A DNA stretch of 64,000 nt. It comes from Amycolatopsis sp. FBCC-B4732 (lineage in GTDB: Bacteria; Actinomycetota; Actinomycetes; Mycobacteriales; Pseudonocardiaceae). Both the position numbers and the translations under genes were made by a program. Below the pieces are notes generated by a model, which worked only from the letters and a program-made list of their open reading frames with translations, had not been told where the DNA came from and searched no databases. This document shows, piece after piece, positions 23,543 to 32,999 of the stretch. Location of the stretch: positions 1,636,001-1,700,000 of the forward strand of contig NZ_CP095376.1 in NCBI RefSeq assembly GCF_023008405.1. Direction: 5' to 3'. Positions within the stretch are counted from its first letter, which is position 1. Every line of letters begins with the position of its first letter.

Positions 23543-26146
23543 ATGCCGGTTGCCTACGAGGTGTTCGGCAGCCTGGGAGTGCAGGCGGGCGACCACAACA
23601 CCCAGTACAACACCTACATCAAGCCTCCGCCGCTCCCGCCGATGGATCAGGTTCAGCCAGCGGCTTCGGCGGTGTTCAACGCGCCGGCTCGGTCTGAGAT
23701 GTTCGTAGGCCGCGAAGAGGATCTAGCTCGCCTTCATCGGACGATGACCTCGTCAGCGTCGGAGGCTGTGGTGGTGACTGCGGTGCATGGTCTGGGTGGA
23801 ATCGGGAAGAGCACGCTGGCGGCGCACTACGCCGAAGCTCATCGGGACGAATTATCACTGGTGTGGTGGATCACCGCGGATACTCCGTCGGCGATCGAGT
23901 CGGGTCTGGCGAAACTGGCCATCGCGCTTCAGCCCGAGTTGGTGCAGGCGCCGTTCGAACAGCAGGCCGAGTTGGCTCGACAGTGGCTTGCCACCCACAC
24001 GGGCTGGCTGCTGATCCTGGACAACCTCAACCAGCCCGCCGAAGCTAGGGCCTTGCTGGCGCGGCTACCCGGAGGGCGGATTTTGATCACAAGCCGCCGC
24101 GCCGACGGCTGGCACACCATCGCCGCCGCAGTCAATCTGGATGTGTTGGACGAGGGCGACGCGGTCGAGTTGATGACTAAGATCCTGGAGGCGCACGACT
24201 CCAAGGCCGGTGCTGAGGGCGCCGCCGACCTGTGTCGAATACTGGGGTGTTTGCCACTGGCGATCGAGCAGGCCAGCGCATACATGGCCGAGACGTCCGC
24301 TACTCCCGTCGAGTATCTGGGCCTGCTGGCCCGGTATCCGGCCACAATGTATGGAGAGACCGCAGAGGGGGTAGACGCAGAGCGCACAATGGCACGGGTC
24401 TGGCGTGTCACCCTGGATCGTCTCACTGGCACACCTTTGGTCGGGCAGGTGCTGCGGGTGCTGGCCTGGTACGCTCCCGACGACATTCCCGCCAGCCTGC
24501 TGACCGGAATCGCCGAAGAACCCCTAGTCCGTAAAGCACTCGGCCGGCTGAGTGCATACAGCATGGTCAACCTCACCGCCGACACGATCGGCGTTCACCG
24601 CCTGGTGCAGGCCGTAGCTCGCACACCGGATCGCGCTGACCCACATAGGCTTCCCGAGGACATTGCCGCCGCTCGTACAACCGCCGTTACCGCTCTCGCT
24701 CAAGCCATTAGCGACCTTGACCCCCTAGTGCCGTCATCCTGGCCCGTTTACCAAGCGGTGCAATCCCACGTACGTGCGTTGTCTGAGTGCACTGATCCTG
24801 CAGTGGACACTGAGGAACTTTGCCTGCTCCTGAACTATATGGGTGTCTACGTGGAGCGCCGAGGTGATGTCACCACCGCTCTTTCGTATCTCACCCGCGC
24901 CGCGCAGGGCATGGAAACCCATCGTGGCTCCGATCACTGGACCACTTTAGGTGTACGCACCAATCTGGCAGGCGCCCTCTGTGCTGCAGGTGAACTCGAC
25001 AGGGCGATCCCGCTACTCGAATCCGCCCTTTCCGACTGCCTCAAAGCATACGGCCCGGACGACAGGGGCACACTGGTCTTGCGACATAACCTGGCCACTG
25101 CATACAAAACTGCACGTAATCTCGATCGGGCAATCCCGCTGTTGGAATCGGCGGTCGCCGACCGCGCGCGTCTGTGGGGTGTCGATCATCCGGGCACCTT
25201 GACCGCGCGGAATAATTTGGCAAATTCCTACCATGACGCCGAGGATTTTTCTCGCGCAATCGAATTGCACACCGAAGTCGCGTCTGATCGCGCCAGAGTG
25301 CTAGGCGTCGACAATCCGGCAACGCTGAATTCTCGGCATAATCTGGCTAACGCCTATCTGGAGGCAGGTGATGTAGATCAGGCAATTTTGCTCTTCGAGT
25401 CCATCGTGTCCGACCGCGTCAGGGTTCTTGGTTCTGATCATGTGGACACGCTGCACTCAAGGGCAAAGTTGGCAACCAGCTATAAGGAGTCAGGTGACCT
25501 GCTGCGAGCAATTCGCTTACATAGGTCCACCGTCCAAGATGCCCTGAGTGCTCTTGGGGGTGACCATCCGGAGACCTTGCAACTCCAGCGGGGTCTGGCG
25601 GAAGCTTACCGAGCCGCAGGCAATCTGGTGAGGGCGACCCGACTCTACGAATCCATAGTCGCGGATTATGAAAGAATACTAGGTGTTGATCACCCAGACG
25701 CGTTGCATTCGCGGTTCAGCCTTGCTGCCACACATCATGCTGCGGGCGATCTGAAGCAGGCGATGGAACTCTACGAGTCTGGCGTCGCTGATTGTGCTCG
25801 CGTGCTTGGTTCTGATCATCCTAGTACATTGAAAACTCAAAGTCGCCTGGCCGACGCATGTCGCTCGGTGGGCGACTTCGACCGCGCCATCGTACTGCAG
25901 CAATCCGTTGCAGCTTCCTGCGCGCGGGTGTTCGGACGTGATCACCGGGCGACCTTGATTGCGCAGAATAACCTGTCCCAAGCGTACGGGGCGGCCGGTG
26001 ATCGGGAGCAGGCAATTCTGTTGCTGGAATCCGTTGTGGCAGACTCTGCTCGGGCCCTTGGAGTCAAGCATCCCACCACGACCGCGATCCAAAAGAACCT
26101 CGAAGCCGCCAAAATATTCTTGCGTCCCCATCCTCGTCGAGGCTAG
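23543..26146 (+). CDS. NLR-like NB-ARC/TPR protein with N-terminal RHIM-like motif
   Basis: 867 residues. The ATG at 23543 has GGGAGG upstream and gives MPVAYEVFGSLGVQAGDHNT, so the amyloid-like motif (12-22) is at the extreme N-terminus with no effector domain. Then MFVGREEDLARL, P-loop GLGGIGKSTLA (83-93), WLLILDNLNQ (Walker B), TSRRADGW and LGCLPLAIEQASAYMA complete NB-ARC. About eleven 42-residue TPRs follow (NNLANSYHDAEDFSRAIEL-type units). It lies 69 bases after the small effector-like gene, which ends in the motif VQVGDHNTQ; the NLR has VQAGDHNTQ. This is the split version of the fused gene at 20368. Ligand unknown. Confidence 0.85.
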   Translation: MPVAYEVFGSLGVQAGDHNTQYNTYIKPPPLPPMDQVQPAASAVFNAPARSEMFVGREEDLARLHRTMTSSASEAVVVTAVHGLGGIGKSTLAAHYAEAHRDELSLVWWITADTPSAIESGLAKLAIALQPELVQAPFEQQAELARQWLATHTGWLLILDNLNQPAEARALLARLPGGRILITSRRADGWHTIAAAVNLDVLDEGDAVELMTKILEAHDSKAGAEGAADLCRILGCLPLAIEQASAYMAETSATPVEYLGLLARYPATMYGETAEGVDAERTMARVWRVTLDRLTGTPLVGQVLRVLAWYAPDDIPASLLTGIAEEPLVRKALGRLSAYSMVNLTADTIGVHRLVQAVARTPDRADPHRLPEDIAAARTTAVTALAQAISDLDPLVPSSWPVYQAVQSHVRALSECTDPAVDTEELCLLLNYMGVYVERRGDVTTALSYLTRAAQGMETHRGSDHWTTLGVRTNLAGALCAAGELDRAIPLLESALSDCLKAYGPDDRGTLVLRHNLATAYKTARNLDRAIPLLESAVADRARLWGVDHPGTLTARNNLANSYHDAEDFSRAIELHTEVASDRARVLGVDNPATLNSRHNLANAYLEAGDVDQAILLFESIVSDRVRVLGSDHVDTLHSRAKLATSYKESGDLLRAIRLHRSTVQDALSALGGDHPETLQLQRGLAEAYRAAGNLVRATRLYESIVADYERILGVDHPDALHSRFSLAATHHAAGDLKQAMELYESGVADCARVLGSDHPSTLKTQSRLADACRSVGDFDRAIVLQQSVAASCARVFGRDHRATLIAQNNLSQAYGAAGDREQAILLLESVVADSARALGVKHPTTTAIQKNLEAAKIFLRPHPRRG

Positions 26147-26680
26147 CCAATTGACGGATAAATTGGATCGACCATCGCCTGGTGCGATCGTCTACTTGCC
26201 GATCATGCGCATCCCGTTCTTCGGCGTTTGGGCGCATGCCGATGAGGTGCCAGCTCGGGGAGGCTTGCAGTGGGCAGTTTGGAGTGGTCTAGTTTTGGCA
26301 GATTTGCTGATTATGGCTTCGGTCATTTTCGCGACGCCGCCGCAGCGGTCGTTGGCCTAGCAGTTGACCATACTGTGCCCCGGAGACGACGCAACGACAG
26401 CGCGCGCCCACAGACTCACGCCACACGCGCAGGCCCTCATCCTCGACGCCCTGCTGGTGCGATCAGCGCCATGGTGAGGACGCTGGAAGTTCGCAAGTTT
26501 CGTGGGAAGTTGCCGCCGAATCCGCTACAGGCATGGCTGAATGACTCTTTGACGGGGTAGCTATCGTGACGTTGGGTTCTGGAGTGAGGTGGGTGACCCC
26601 AGTCGCAGCAAGAAGTTCAGTCTCCTCTGTCCCCTTGGACAGTGTGCTTCTTTCGGAATTGGGCGCCCTGCCGTCGCGTG
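26147..26680. other. 534-base region without a supported gene
   Basis: It lies between the second NLR and the convergent pentapeptide-repeat gene. A short stretch near 26,405-26,465 reads RLTPHAQALILDALLVRSAPW in one frame and looks protein-like, but has no start or context; it may be a gene relic. Confidence 0.4.
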
Positions 26681-28375
26681 TCATCTTTTGACTCGGGCGC
26701 GGACGGCGAGAGCTGCTAATGCCAGCAATATTGGGCCGATGAACCGAGCTGCCATTACGGTCCAGACGCCGGGAGTTGTCAGTTTCTGGCTGGCATCCCG
26801 AAATACTACCGCTCCTAGCGAAGTGCGTATGGAAGCGTCGATTCGTGTGTGAGTCCACCTGGCTGTGTATCGCTGTAATTGTGGCGCGACATCGGTGGTG
26901 CTCGTGACCGTCTGCTGGTCGCCGTTCGATGTTCTATAGCTGAATGTCGATGATTGCGTCGTGGGTCCTGGAGTGGCGAGGCCGCATGTGATTAGAAGAA
27001 CTGAGGAAATTGTGATTAACACAATAAGTGCGGCAAAGGTGCGCGACGCGCGCTGTCCGTACCCTGCGACTAACCAGTATGACCATAAAAGAATTCGCTC
27101 AATTGTCGAAGTTCCACCGGCGCCGCGCCGTGCTTCCTGTTCGCCGTAGTAGAAGTCGCCTGCGCCAGCTTCATTCTTGCCGTCCTCAAGTGCTTTTCGA
27201 AGAGATCGGTACAAGGCTGCCAGTCGATCTGCTCCGACCTTCTCCGTATAGTCCAGGCGGTTGTCGAAAGGTGCAAAGTGGAGCCATTTATAATATGGGT
27301 GACGACTAGCGCGCCAAGGATGCTCCTCGAATAAAACCTGACGAGAGCTTCGCCATAAACTTTTCGGGGGCCTTGAGAATTCGCTGTCGCCCTCGATGCG
27401 CACCTTGTCCAGGTGGTGAGCTCCGGCAAACCTGCACCACTGCAAATTGACATCAGTCAGGGCTAATTCCGATACGTCGGTTCCTTTCAGTGATGTTAAT
27501 ATCGGGCGGTGATCCTTTGCATTTGTGCGTGTGTGCCATTCTTCGATTTGTTCTTCTGTGGCGGACGGGGACCACATCACGCCAGGATCGCTCAGGTAGC
27601 CAGTAAACGTAAACTTCCTCGCCGAGGTTGCAACCGATGATGCTGCACCAAGGAATGTTTCAGATAGATCAACGAGACCATGGCGAACTCTGAGCTCCAC
27701 TCCGCCAGAAAAACGAGCCCTTCGGCAAGATAGTTCGCCGGTCTCTGCCTCGATGAGGATCGCGACTCCTGACTGTGTTCCGCTTAGATCAATCTTGCAA
27801 GCAATCAAAGGACCTAATCTCTCGGAGAGTACAAAGTTTGCGCGAGAAAAATTGACAATACGAGCGAATCTTGCTCCGGCGAATTCTGTTGATTCACGAA
27901 AAGTTGCACCTGTGAAGATTCCGGTGTCACTAAAGGTGGCACGGGTAAAGTCGGCAGTTGCACCAAAATCCACTCCACTGAAGGTGGAATCCCCTGTGAA
28001 AGCCGTATTGACGAAACTGGCGTCACTTGAGAATTTTGAGCGGATGAATGTAGCTTCACGCAAAGTCAATCCGCTAAAATCTGCACTACCAGTAAAGGTT
28101 GCTTCAGTGGCATCGATAGCAATTTCGGTGGCTGATTGTGCCAAAGAGCGTAACGTTTGGTTGAGTTGGTCTGATGTAGTCAAGTCAATGATTGTGCCTC
28201 GTAGGTCTAGGGTTGATCCCAGGTTCAAAGTTTCCAAGAAGTGGATGATCTCCGTTGATGCGAGATGAGTAAAGCATCGGTCGTAGCCGTCAATCTGCGC
28301 TCCACGACACTGGTCGTCCGAACCGTCGGGAACTAACACGCAACGGCGCCAGTCGCTGATTTTGCCACCAGACAT
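26681..28375 (-). CDS. Pentapeptide-repeat membrane protein
   Basis: About 564 residues from ATG 28375 (GGGGAG upstream; GTG 28378 also possible). The N-terminus has a cysteine-bearing patch (WRRCVLVP, DDQCRGAQ, YDRCFTHLAS). About 85-190 is a right-handed pentapeptide helix with repeated A-x-F-x-x units (ADFSGLTLREATF, FRESTEFAGARF). The C-terminal part has GDFYYGEQEARRG, a hydrophobic helix at TFAALIVLITISSVLLI, and a second near the end (FIGPILLALAALAV), resembling pentapeptide proteins fused to small ion-channel-like membrane modules. Base composition is AT-rich. A defence role is suggested only by its place beside the NLRs. Confidence 0.75.
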   Translation of the reverse strand: MSGGKISDWRRCVLVPDGSDDQCRGAQIDGYDRCFTHLASTEIIHFLETLNLGSTLDLRGTIIDLTTSDQLNQTLRSLAQSATEIAIDATEATFTGSADFSGLTLREATFIRSKFSSDASFVNTAFTGDSTFSGVDFGATADFTRATFSDTGIFTGATFRESTEFAGARFARIVNFSRANFVLSERLGPLIACKIDLSGTQSGVAILIEAETGELSCRRARFSGGVELRVRHGLVDLSETFLGAASSVATSARKFTFTGYLSDPGVMWSPSATEEQIEEWHTRTNAKDHRPILTSLKGTDVSELALTDVNLQWCRFAGAHHLDKVRIEGDSEFSRPPKSLWRSSRQVLFEEHPWRASRHPYYKWLHFAPFDNRLDYTEKVGADRLAALYRSLRKALEDGKNEAGAGDFYYGEQEARRGAGGTSTIERILLWSYWLVAGYGQRASRTFAALIVLITISSVLLITCGLATPGPTTQSSTFSYRTSNGDQQTVTSTTDVAPQLQRYTARWTHTRIDASIRTSLGAVVFRDASQKLTTPGVWTVMAARFIGPILLALAALAVRARVKR

Positions 28376-28559
28376 CACATTCACGCTCCCCTCTCTCAAT
28401 GTCGGTGATGCCAATATTTGATGCCGTCACCGTGACAGCGTCTGGCAGGGGCTAATGATGTGTTGATTAGTCGCTGGGCGGCTGACAATTGATACACGTG
28501 CCGCTTCGCCGGGAAGTGTCTCGCTCTGCGCCACCCGGGTGATCGAGACCTACTCCCGC

Positions 28560-29374
28560 ATCGCCTCGGGAGGTCCGGCACGCTGCTGGGCGCCTCGAGT
28601 GCCGGTGGCACGCCGCGGCATCACCACCACTGCCACCATCGCCGAATGTGGCTGGCAGGTTCTGCCTGGTCCGCCAGCTGCAGATGATGACCTCGGTGGT
28701 CTGGATGAGGGCGTGCTTGCACCAGCAGTCCGGTCGTTTACTCGGCACGTATGGGGGCGCGCAGGAGTTTCGCGACCAGGCCCTGGTGCCCGGTGTCGGC
28801 GGGGTGGCCGAGCAAGCTCTGTGGGGGTACGGCGGTCGGCAGTCAGCTCGCTGAAGGTGAACTGTGCCGCACGACCGACCCGGAACGGGTCCGGCGTCGC
28901 CAGCCGGGCGAGTTGGCCATGGCGCTCCTCATACGGCTCGCGTGGCAGCGACGTGGTGCCGAGCTGGAGCAGGTCGAAGGTGGGGAACCGGACCGGGATG
29001 TCGGCGAGCGGCTGGTTGCACAGTGGGGAGCTGTGGTTGTTCTGCTAGGGATCGCGGCGTTCCTGCGGCAGCCCGAAAGTCGATCTGGCCGGCGTCGTTG
29101 CAGACGACGATCTCCTTGTCGAGCACCGCTGGCCGACCCATCGATGGGCGGGATCGAGGGCGCCGTTGAGGTCGGCGAACTCGTGGGTGAAGTCGATGCC
29201 GTTGTGGCGGGTGAGCGCGGTGGTGCCGTCCGGGGTGATTTGCATGCAGGTCCGGTAGTCGTCCAGCTTGTACTCAATCGCCCACTCCGGGCCGGTGCGC
29301 AGCCGGCCGCCGTCGGCCTTGACCAGCGTCGGAGTGATTCAGTCGGGCACGCGGGAGGAGTCACGCGCAGCCAT
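28560..29374 (-). pseudogene. Decayed ATP-dependent DNA ligase
   Basis: Ligase segments survive in several frames: an in-frame stop shortly after the ATG at 29374, then ADGGRLRTGPEWAIEYKLDDYR. Here the adenylation lysine motif K-x-D-G reads K-L-D-D. Then come TALTRHNGIDFTHEFADLNG, AVLDKEIVVCNDAGQIDF, FDLLQLGTTSLPREPYEER, DTGHQGLVAKLLRAP and IQTTEVIICSWR. At least three frame changes and the altered KxDG show loss of function. The order and motifs match LigC/LigD-type ligase domains. Confidence 0.7.
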
Positions 29375-29656
29375 GGCGACGTCCCGGGGTGAGACATCTT
29401 CACCTGGCTTCGACGGTAACCCGGCTGGCCTAACCTCGTCGTGTTTGCGCTGGTCACTACTCCGACTGGTGACCGTCCGTGCGAACATGCGTGCTGTGCG
29501 CTGCGGGCGTGGTCGCGGCGGGGTGAGCTTGACCGGCTCGGCTTGACAGCGGCGGCATCATCTCACGGTACTCGAACAAGTGTTCGATTGTATCCGGTTC
29601 GCTCACAACTTCCCCGCGTGAGCGTCTCCGGCGCGTGTTCGTGGTGCTGGACGGTG

Positions 29657-30370
29657 CGTGGTGGCGGTGCCGGAGGCGGTCGCCGGGCCCGCGGCGATCT
29701 CGGCGTCCGCACGGCTGCCCAGCTCGGCGAGCCGAGCCCGGAGCCCTCGGTATCTGTGGGCGTTTTGCCGGTGGCATCGGCGCTGGCCGGGCTGGTGCCG
29801 GGCGGGCTGCGGCGCGGGAGCGCGGTGTCGGCCCGGGGCTCAACGGCACTGGTTCTTGCGTTGCTCGTCGAGGTGAGCCAGGAAGGATCTTGGGTAGCGA
29901 TCGTCGGCATGCCCGGCATCGGGGTGGTGGCTGCTGCCGAGCTCGGCGTTGAGCTAGAGCGGCTCGCGCTCGTCCCCGATCCCGGAGCCGAGGTCGCTGC
30001 GGTGCTATCGGCGTTGATCGACGGGTTCGACCTGGTCGTGCTCGGCCTGGCCGTCGCTCGTCGGATGCACCGCAGCTGGCCCGCCGGCATGGAGGGGCGG
30101 GTTCGTTATCGAGGCGCGGTCCTGCTGGCCGCCGGTCCATGGCCAGGCGCCGATCTTGAGCTACGGGGGTTGAAGCGCCGGTGGCACGTTTTCGCCCACG
30201 ATGGCTTCGGCCATCTAGAGTTCCGCGACGTCGTCGCGACCAGCCGCGGCCGCGGTGTTGCGGCTCGCCCGCGCGACGACCCGCTGCAACTCCCCGGTCT
30301 GGCCATCGCCGTCGCCCTCGCCCTCGCCGACGCACCGGCCGGCCGCAAGCTGGCCGAGGTCGCCGGATGA
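29657..30370 (+). pseudogene. Degenerate imuA'-like (RecA-like mutasome accessory) gene
   Basis: The body VLPVASALAGLVPGGLRRGS, STALVLALLVEVS, GMPGIGVVAAAELGVELERL, DGFDLVVLG, YRGAVLLAAGPWPGADLEL and RRWHVFAHDGFGHLE matches the RecA-like ImuA' family of actinobacterial SOS mutagenesis cassettes. The normal N-terminus (VAVPEAVAGPAAIS) lies in another frame from about 29,657, so a frameshift near 29,700 separates it from the body. A stretch around RMHRSWPAGMEG also looks scrambled. The usual next gene, imuB, is absent. Confidence 0.6.
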
Positions 30371-30403
30371 CCCGCACAGCGCCACCGTCGCCCTCGAACC
30401 CAA

Positions 30404-31021
30404 GTGTCCGATGATCGACCATGCCCGCGACGCGGTCCGCTCAGGGGTGCACGGCGAGTTCGGCGGGCTGATTCCCGTCCGGCCGGCAACCGGCGCACTC
30501 GTCGTCTGCTGCGCGGCCACCGGCTCGACCTGGACCTTTACGACAAGCTCAAGCCCTACAGCCGCTGCTACCGCCTGCACGCCGCTCTTCGAAGTTGCCG
30601 CGCTCAGGAAGGCTGCGAGCCTGTGGTCCGGCGCCTCGCCGAATGCGCGCACCTCGACGTCACCGTCCAGCACGGCCCCGAGCGACGGGCTCGCCCTGGT
30701 CGCCTACCCACCGGCCGCGGGAACGCTTGCCGGCCGGATCGGACTCCAGCTCGACGGCGCTGAAGTCGGCACTGTCACCGCGAGCCCGTGCGCCGGCTGT
30801 CGAACGGCCACCCTCGACTACGTCCACGTCGCCGCCGACTACCGGCGTCTCGGCTTTGGCCGCACGCTCGTGGCGGCTGCGGTAGCGCGGGCGCCGTCCT
30901 ACAAGTGGACGACGTCGCTGCCGGACAGGCCGGTGGCGCAGTCGTTCCGTGGCCCCGGATCGCGATGCGCCGGCCCGGTCAGCTACGTGCCCACGCCGGT
31001 GCAGTTGACGTCACGCAGTGA
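30404..31021 (+). pseudogene. Probable GNAT-like acetyltransferase relic
   Basis: Between about 30,690 and 30,950 one frame reads GRIGLQLDGAEVGTVTA and DYVHVAADYRRLGFGRTLV, containing the R-x-x-G-x-G acetyl-CoA-binding pattern. The expected C-terminal continuation (WPRIAMRRPGQLRAHAG) is in a different frame and stops at 31,021. An upstream piece (LDLYDKLKPYSRCYRLHAAL) is in yet another frame. It is probably a broken gene; substrate unknown. Confidence 0.4.
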
Positions 31022-31505
31022 TTACCAGCGGAGCAAGGGGGAGTCGGTCGTCGAGGAGCTCCTGCAGGAGGTGTGGCAGCTCAGGCGGCAGGAGCTTGTC
31101 GCAACAGGTCGAGAGCGCCGCGGCTGACCACCAGCGGTGCTCGATGAGGCCGGCGCGTTCGTTGGCGGTGTGCCGGAGGGCGGTGCGCGGTGCGGTGTCG
31201 TCCGTGCGGGCGAGGTAGACGTGGTCGAGGCGGTGGTGGTCGCGGCCGCGGTAGGTGAAGCGGCTTTCGCGGGTCCAGAGCTTGCGGCCGATCTGGTCGA
31301 TGACGAGTCCGGTTTCCTCGGCGATCTCGCGTCGCGCGGTGTCCTCGAGCTCCTCGTCCGGGTCTTGGCCGCCGCCGGGGAGTTCCCACCAGTGGTGGCC
31401 GGGGTTGTCCGGATCGCGGGCGTGGATGAGCAGGACCTCGTCGGCGGAGTTGAGGAGCAGGACGCGGGCGCCGACCCTCAGGGCCGGTTCGCTGGCAACG
31501 GTCAT
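31011..31505 (-). CDS. Nudix hydrolase
   Basis: 164 residues. The Nudix box GGGQDPDEELEDTARREIAEETGL has all metal-binding positions (G-x5-E-x7-REIAEETG). The N-terminal strand RVGARVLLLNSADEVLLIHA is typical. It hydrolyses a nucleoside diphosphate linked to another group; substrate not predictable. It starts 56 bases after the EEP-family gene on the same strand, so it may be the last gene of the radical SAM operon. Confidence 0.9.
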   Translation of the reverse strand: MTVASEPALRVGARVLLLNSADEVLLIHARDPDNPGHHWWELPGGGQDPDEELEDTARREIAEETGLVIDQIGRKLWTRESRFTYRGRDHHRLDHVYLARTDDTAPRTALRHTANERAGLIEHRWWSAAALSTCCDKLLPPELPHLLQELLDDRLPLAPLVITA

Positions 31506-31560
31506 CCGGTGGGTCCTCGTACTCGGCGGCTGGCGTGGCGACCGGGCACGAGCACCCTAG

Positions 31561-32376
31561 CTAGAACAGTGTTGCCTCGCGGTCCGCGGCCGGGTCGGAC
31601 GTTATCAGCGGCGCGGTCGCGGTGAGCGCCAGCGTGACGGCGAGTCCCGAATGGTCTGTCAGCGCGGAGTTACCCGAACGGGCGTCGTGGACGTACGTGC
31701 AGCTGGTGAGGTGGGCGAGGAGCGAGGTGGAGGTGTGGGCGTGGTCGTAGCGGTAGCCGAGCTCGGCGCGGCGGGCCCAGCTGTGCTCGATAGCGGTCGG
31801 ATGCAGCGCGCGGAAGGCATCGGTGAGGCCGTGCCGGTGGGTCAGTGCGATGTAGAAGGAGGTCTCGAACGGCGCGAACTGCCCCGGGTGCGGCGGCACG
31901 TGCCCGGGCTCCAGGACGTTGAGGTCACCCAGCAGGAGAACGGCGGCGTCGTCGCTGGTGGCTTCGTACGCCTGGTGGAAGGCCTCGATCCACTCGCGCT
32001 TGCGGGTCGTCTTCGCTTCGGTGGCGTCGCGGGAGGGGACGTAGGCGCCGACGATGCGCAGCGGCCCGTCGTCGGTGTCCACCACGATGCCGGCCAGCCG
32101 CGCGGGCAGGTAGGACATCGCCGCGCCGATGGGGTCCACCGTGCACTCGAACCGGGATAGCAGCATGACGCCGCGTTCCTTGCCGGGGTGCTCGGAGAAC
32201 GTGACCGACCAGCCGGCGTCGCGGTAGGACTCGGCGATCAGCTGGGTGCCGGGCCCTGAGCCGGTCTCGGTGAGCACGAAGACGTCCTCGTCGCGGCGGG
32301 CGAGCCAGTCGCGTTGGCGGCGGGCTCGCTCCAGGGCGGGGTTGCCGACGTTGAGGGTGAGGACGGTTAGGGGCAT
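31561..32376 (-). CDS. Endonuclease/exonuclease/phosphatase (EEP) superfamily protein
   Basis: 271 residues from ATG 32376. It carries the EEP landmarks TLNVGNPALERA, DVFVLTETG (metal-binding Glu), SYLPARLAGIVV, VLLLGDLNVLEPGH (G-D-x-N) and the terminal ALTDHSGLAVTL (S/T-D-H). This fold cleaves phosphodiester or phosphomonoester bonds in nucleic acids, nucleotides or lipids. The start overlaps the kinase stop by about 10 bases, so the genes are coupled. In this operon a nucleotide-like substrate is plausible but inferred. Confidence 0.85.
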   Translation of the reverse strand: MPLTVLTLNVGNPALERARRQRDWLARRDEDVFVLTETGSGPGTQLIAESYRDAGWSVTFSEHPGKERGVMLLSRFECTVDPIGAAMSYLPARLAGIVVDTDDGPLRIVGAYVPSRDATEAKTTRKREWIEAFHQAYEATSDDAAVLLLGDLNVLEPGHVPPHPGQFAPFETSFYIALTHRHGLTDAFRALHPTAIEHSWARRAELGYRYDHAHTSTSLLAHLTSCTYVHDARSGNSALTDHSGLAVTLALTATAPLITSDPAADREATLF

Positions 32377-32999
32377 GCCGGGCTCTCCGTGCGGGTGCGG
32401 TGGATCAGGTCGACGATGGTGCCAGCCGTGGCGCGGGGATCTTCGGCGCACTCGATCATCTCGACGGGCCAGCCCTGGTCGCGCAGGAACGTCATGGCCG
32501 CCAGGTAGCCGAGGGTTTCCCGAAAGCTGCTTCCGGGGGTCCGCTCGAAGCGGCTGTGCCCGCCGCGGGCCCGGAGCCGCTGTTCGACGTCCGCGGGTGG
32601 AGCTTTCAGCGCGCACACGAGGTCGGGGCGGTACACATCGTGGTTGAGCGCCCAGACGACATCGAACGGGATGTCGTCGAGCCCCTGCAGGACCAGCGAC
32701 GATGCCGCGTACCGGTCGCAGAGCACGATCTTGCCCTCGGCCAGCGCTGGGAGGATCTCGCTGGCCAGCTGGTGGTGACGGTCGGCCGCGCAGAGGCAGG
32801 CCAGAGCCATGTCGCGGTAGGTGTCGGTGCCATGCCGAGCCAGATCACCCAGCGGGGAACGCGACGGCTGGACGGTGGCGTGCACGGGAACGCCGTCCGC
32901 CGCGAGGAGCTCGGCGACCAACGCAGTGATCGTCGTCTTGCCGACGCCGCCGGGGCCTTCGAATGCCACCAGCTTGCCCGGCAGCCGCGGCGCGCTCAC
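32367..32999 (-). CDS. Thymidylate kinase-like P-loop nucleotide kinase
   Basis: 210 residues from GTG 32999, which overlaps the radical SAM stop (GTGA). P-loop FEGPGGVGKTT (14-24), VLCDRYAASSLVLQGL (the DRY-x-x-S motif of dTMP kinases), then DLVCALKAPPADVEQRLRARGG as the substrate/lid region. It is probably not the housekeeping tmk, because it sits in an accessory operon with radical SAM and EEP genes. It likely phosphorylates a nucleotide or modified nucleotide; this is inference. Confidence 0.82.
   Translation of the reverse strand: MSAPRLPGKLVAFEGPGGVGKTTITALVAELLAADGVPVHATVQPSRSPLGDLARHGTDTYRDMALACLCAADRHHQLASEILPALAEGKIVLCDRYAASSLVLQGLDDIPFDVVWALNHDVYRPDLVCALKAPPADVEQRLRARGGHSRFERTPGSSFRETLGYLAAMTFLRDQGWPVEMIECAEDPRATAGTIVDLIHRTRTESPACP

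Noticed and set aside
26270..26560. 96-codon frame between NLR and pentapeptide genes
   Set aside because: No ribosome site, biased composition and no recognisable domain; at most a relic.
28376..28414. Upstream TTG extension of the pentapeptide-repeat gene
   Set aside because: GGGGAG lies within the extension and directs a start at 28375-28378; the extra residues are not protein-like.
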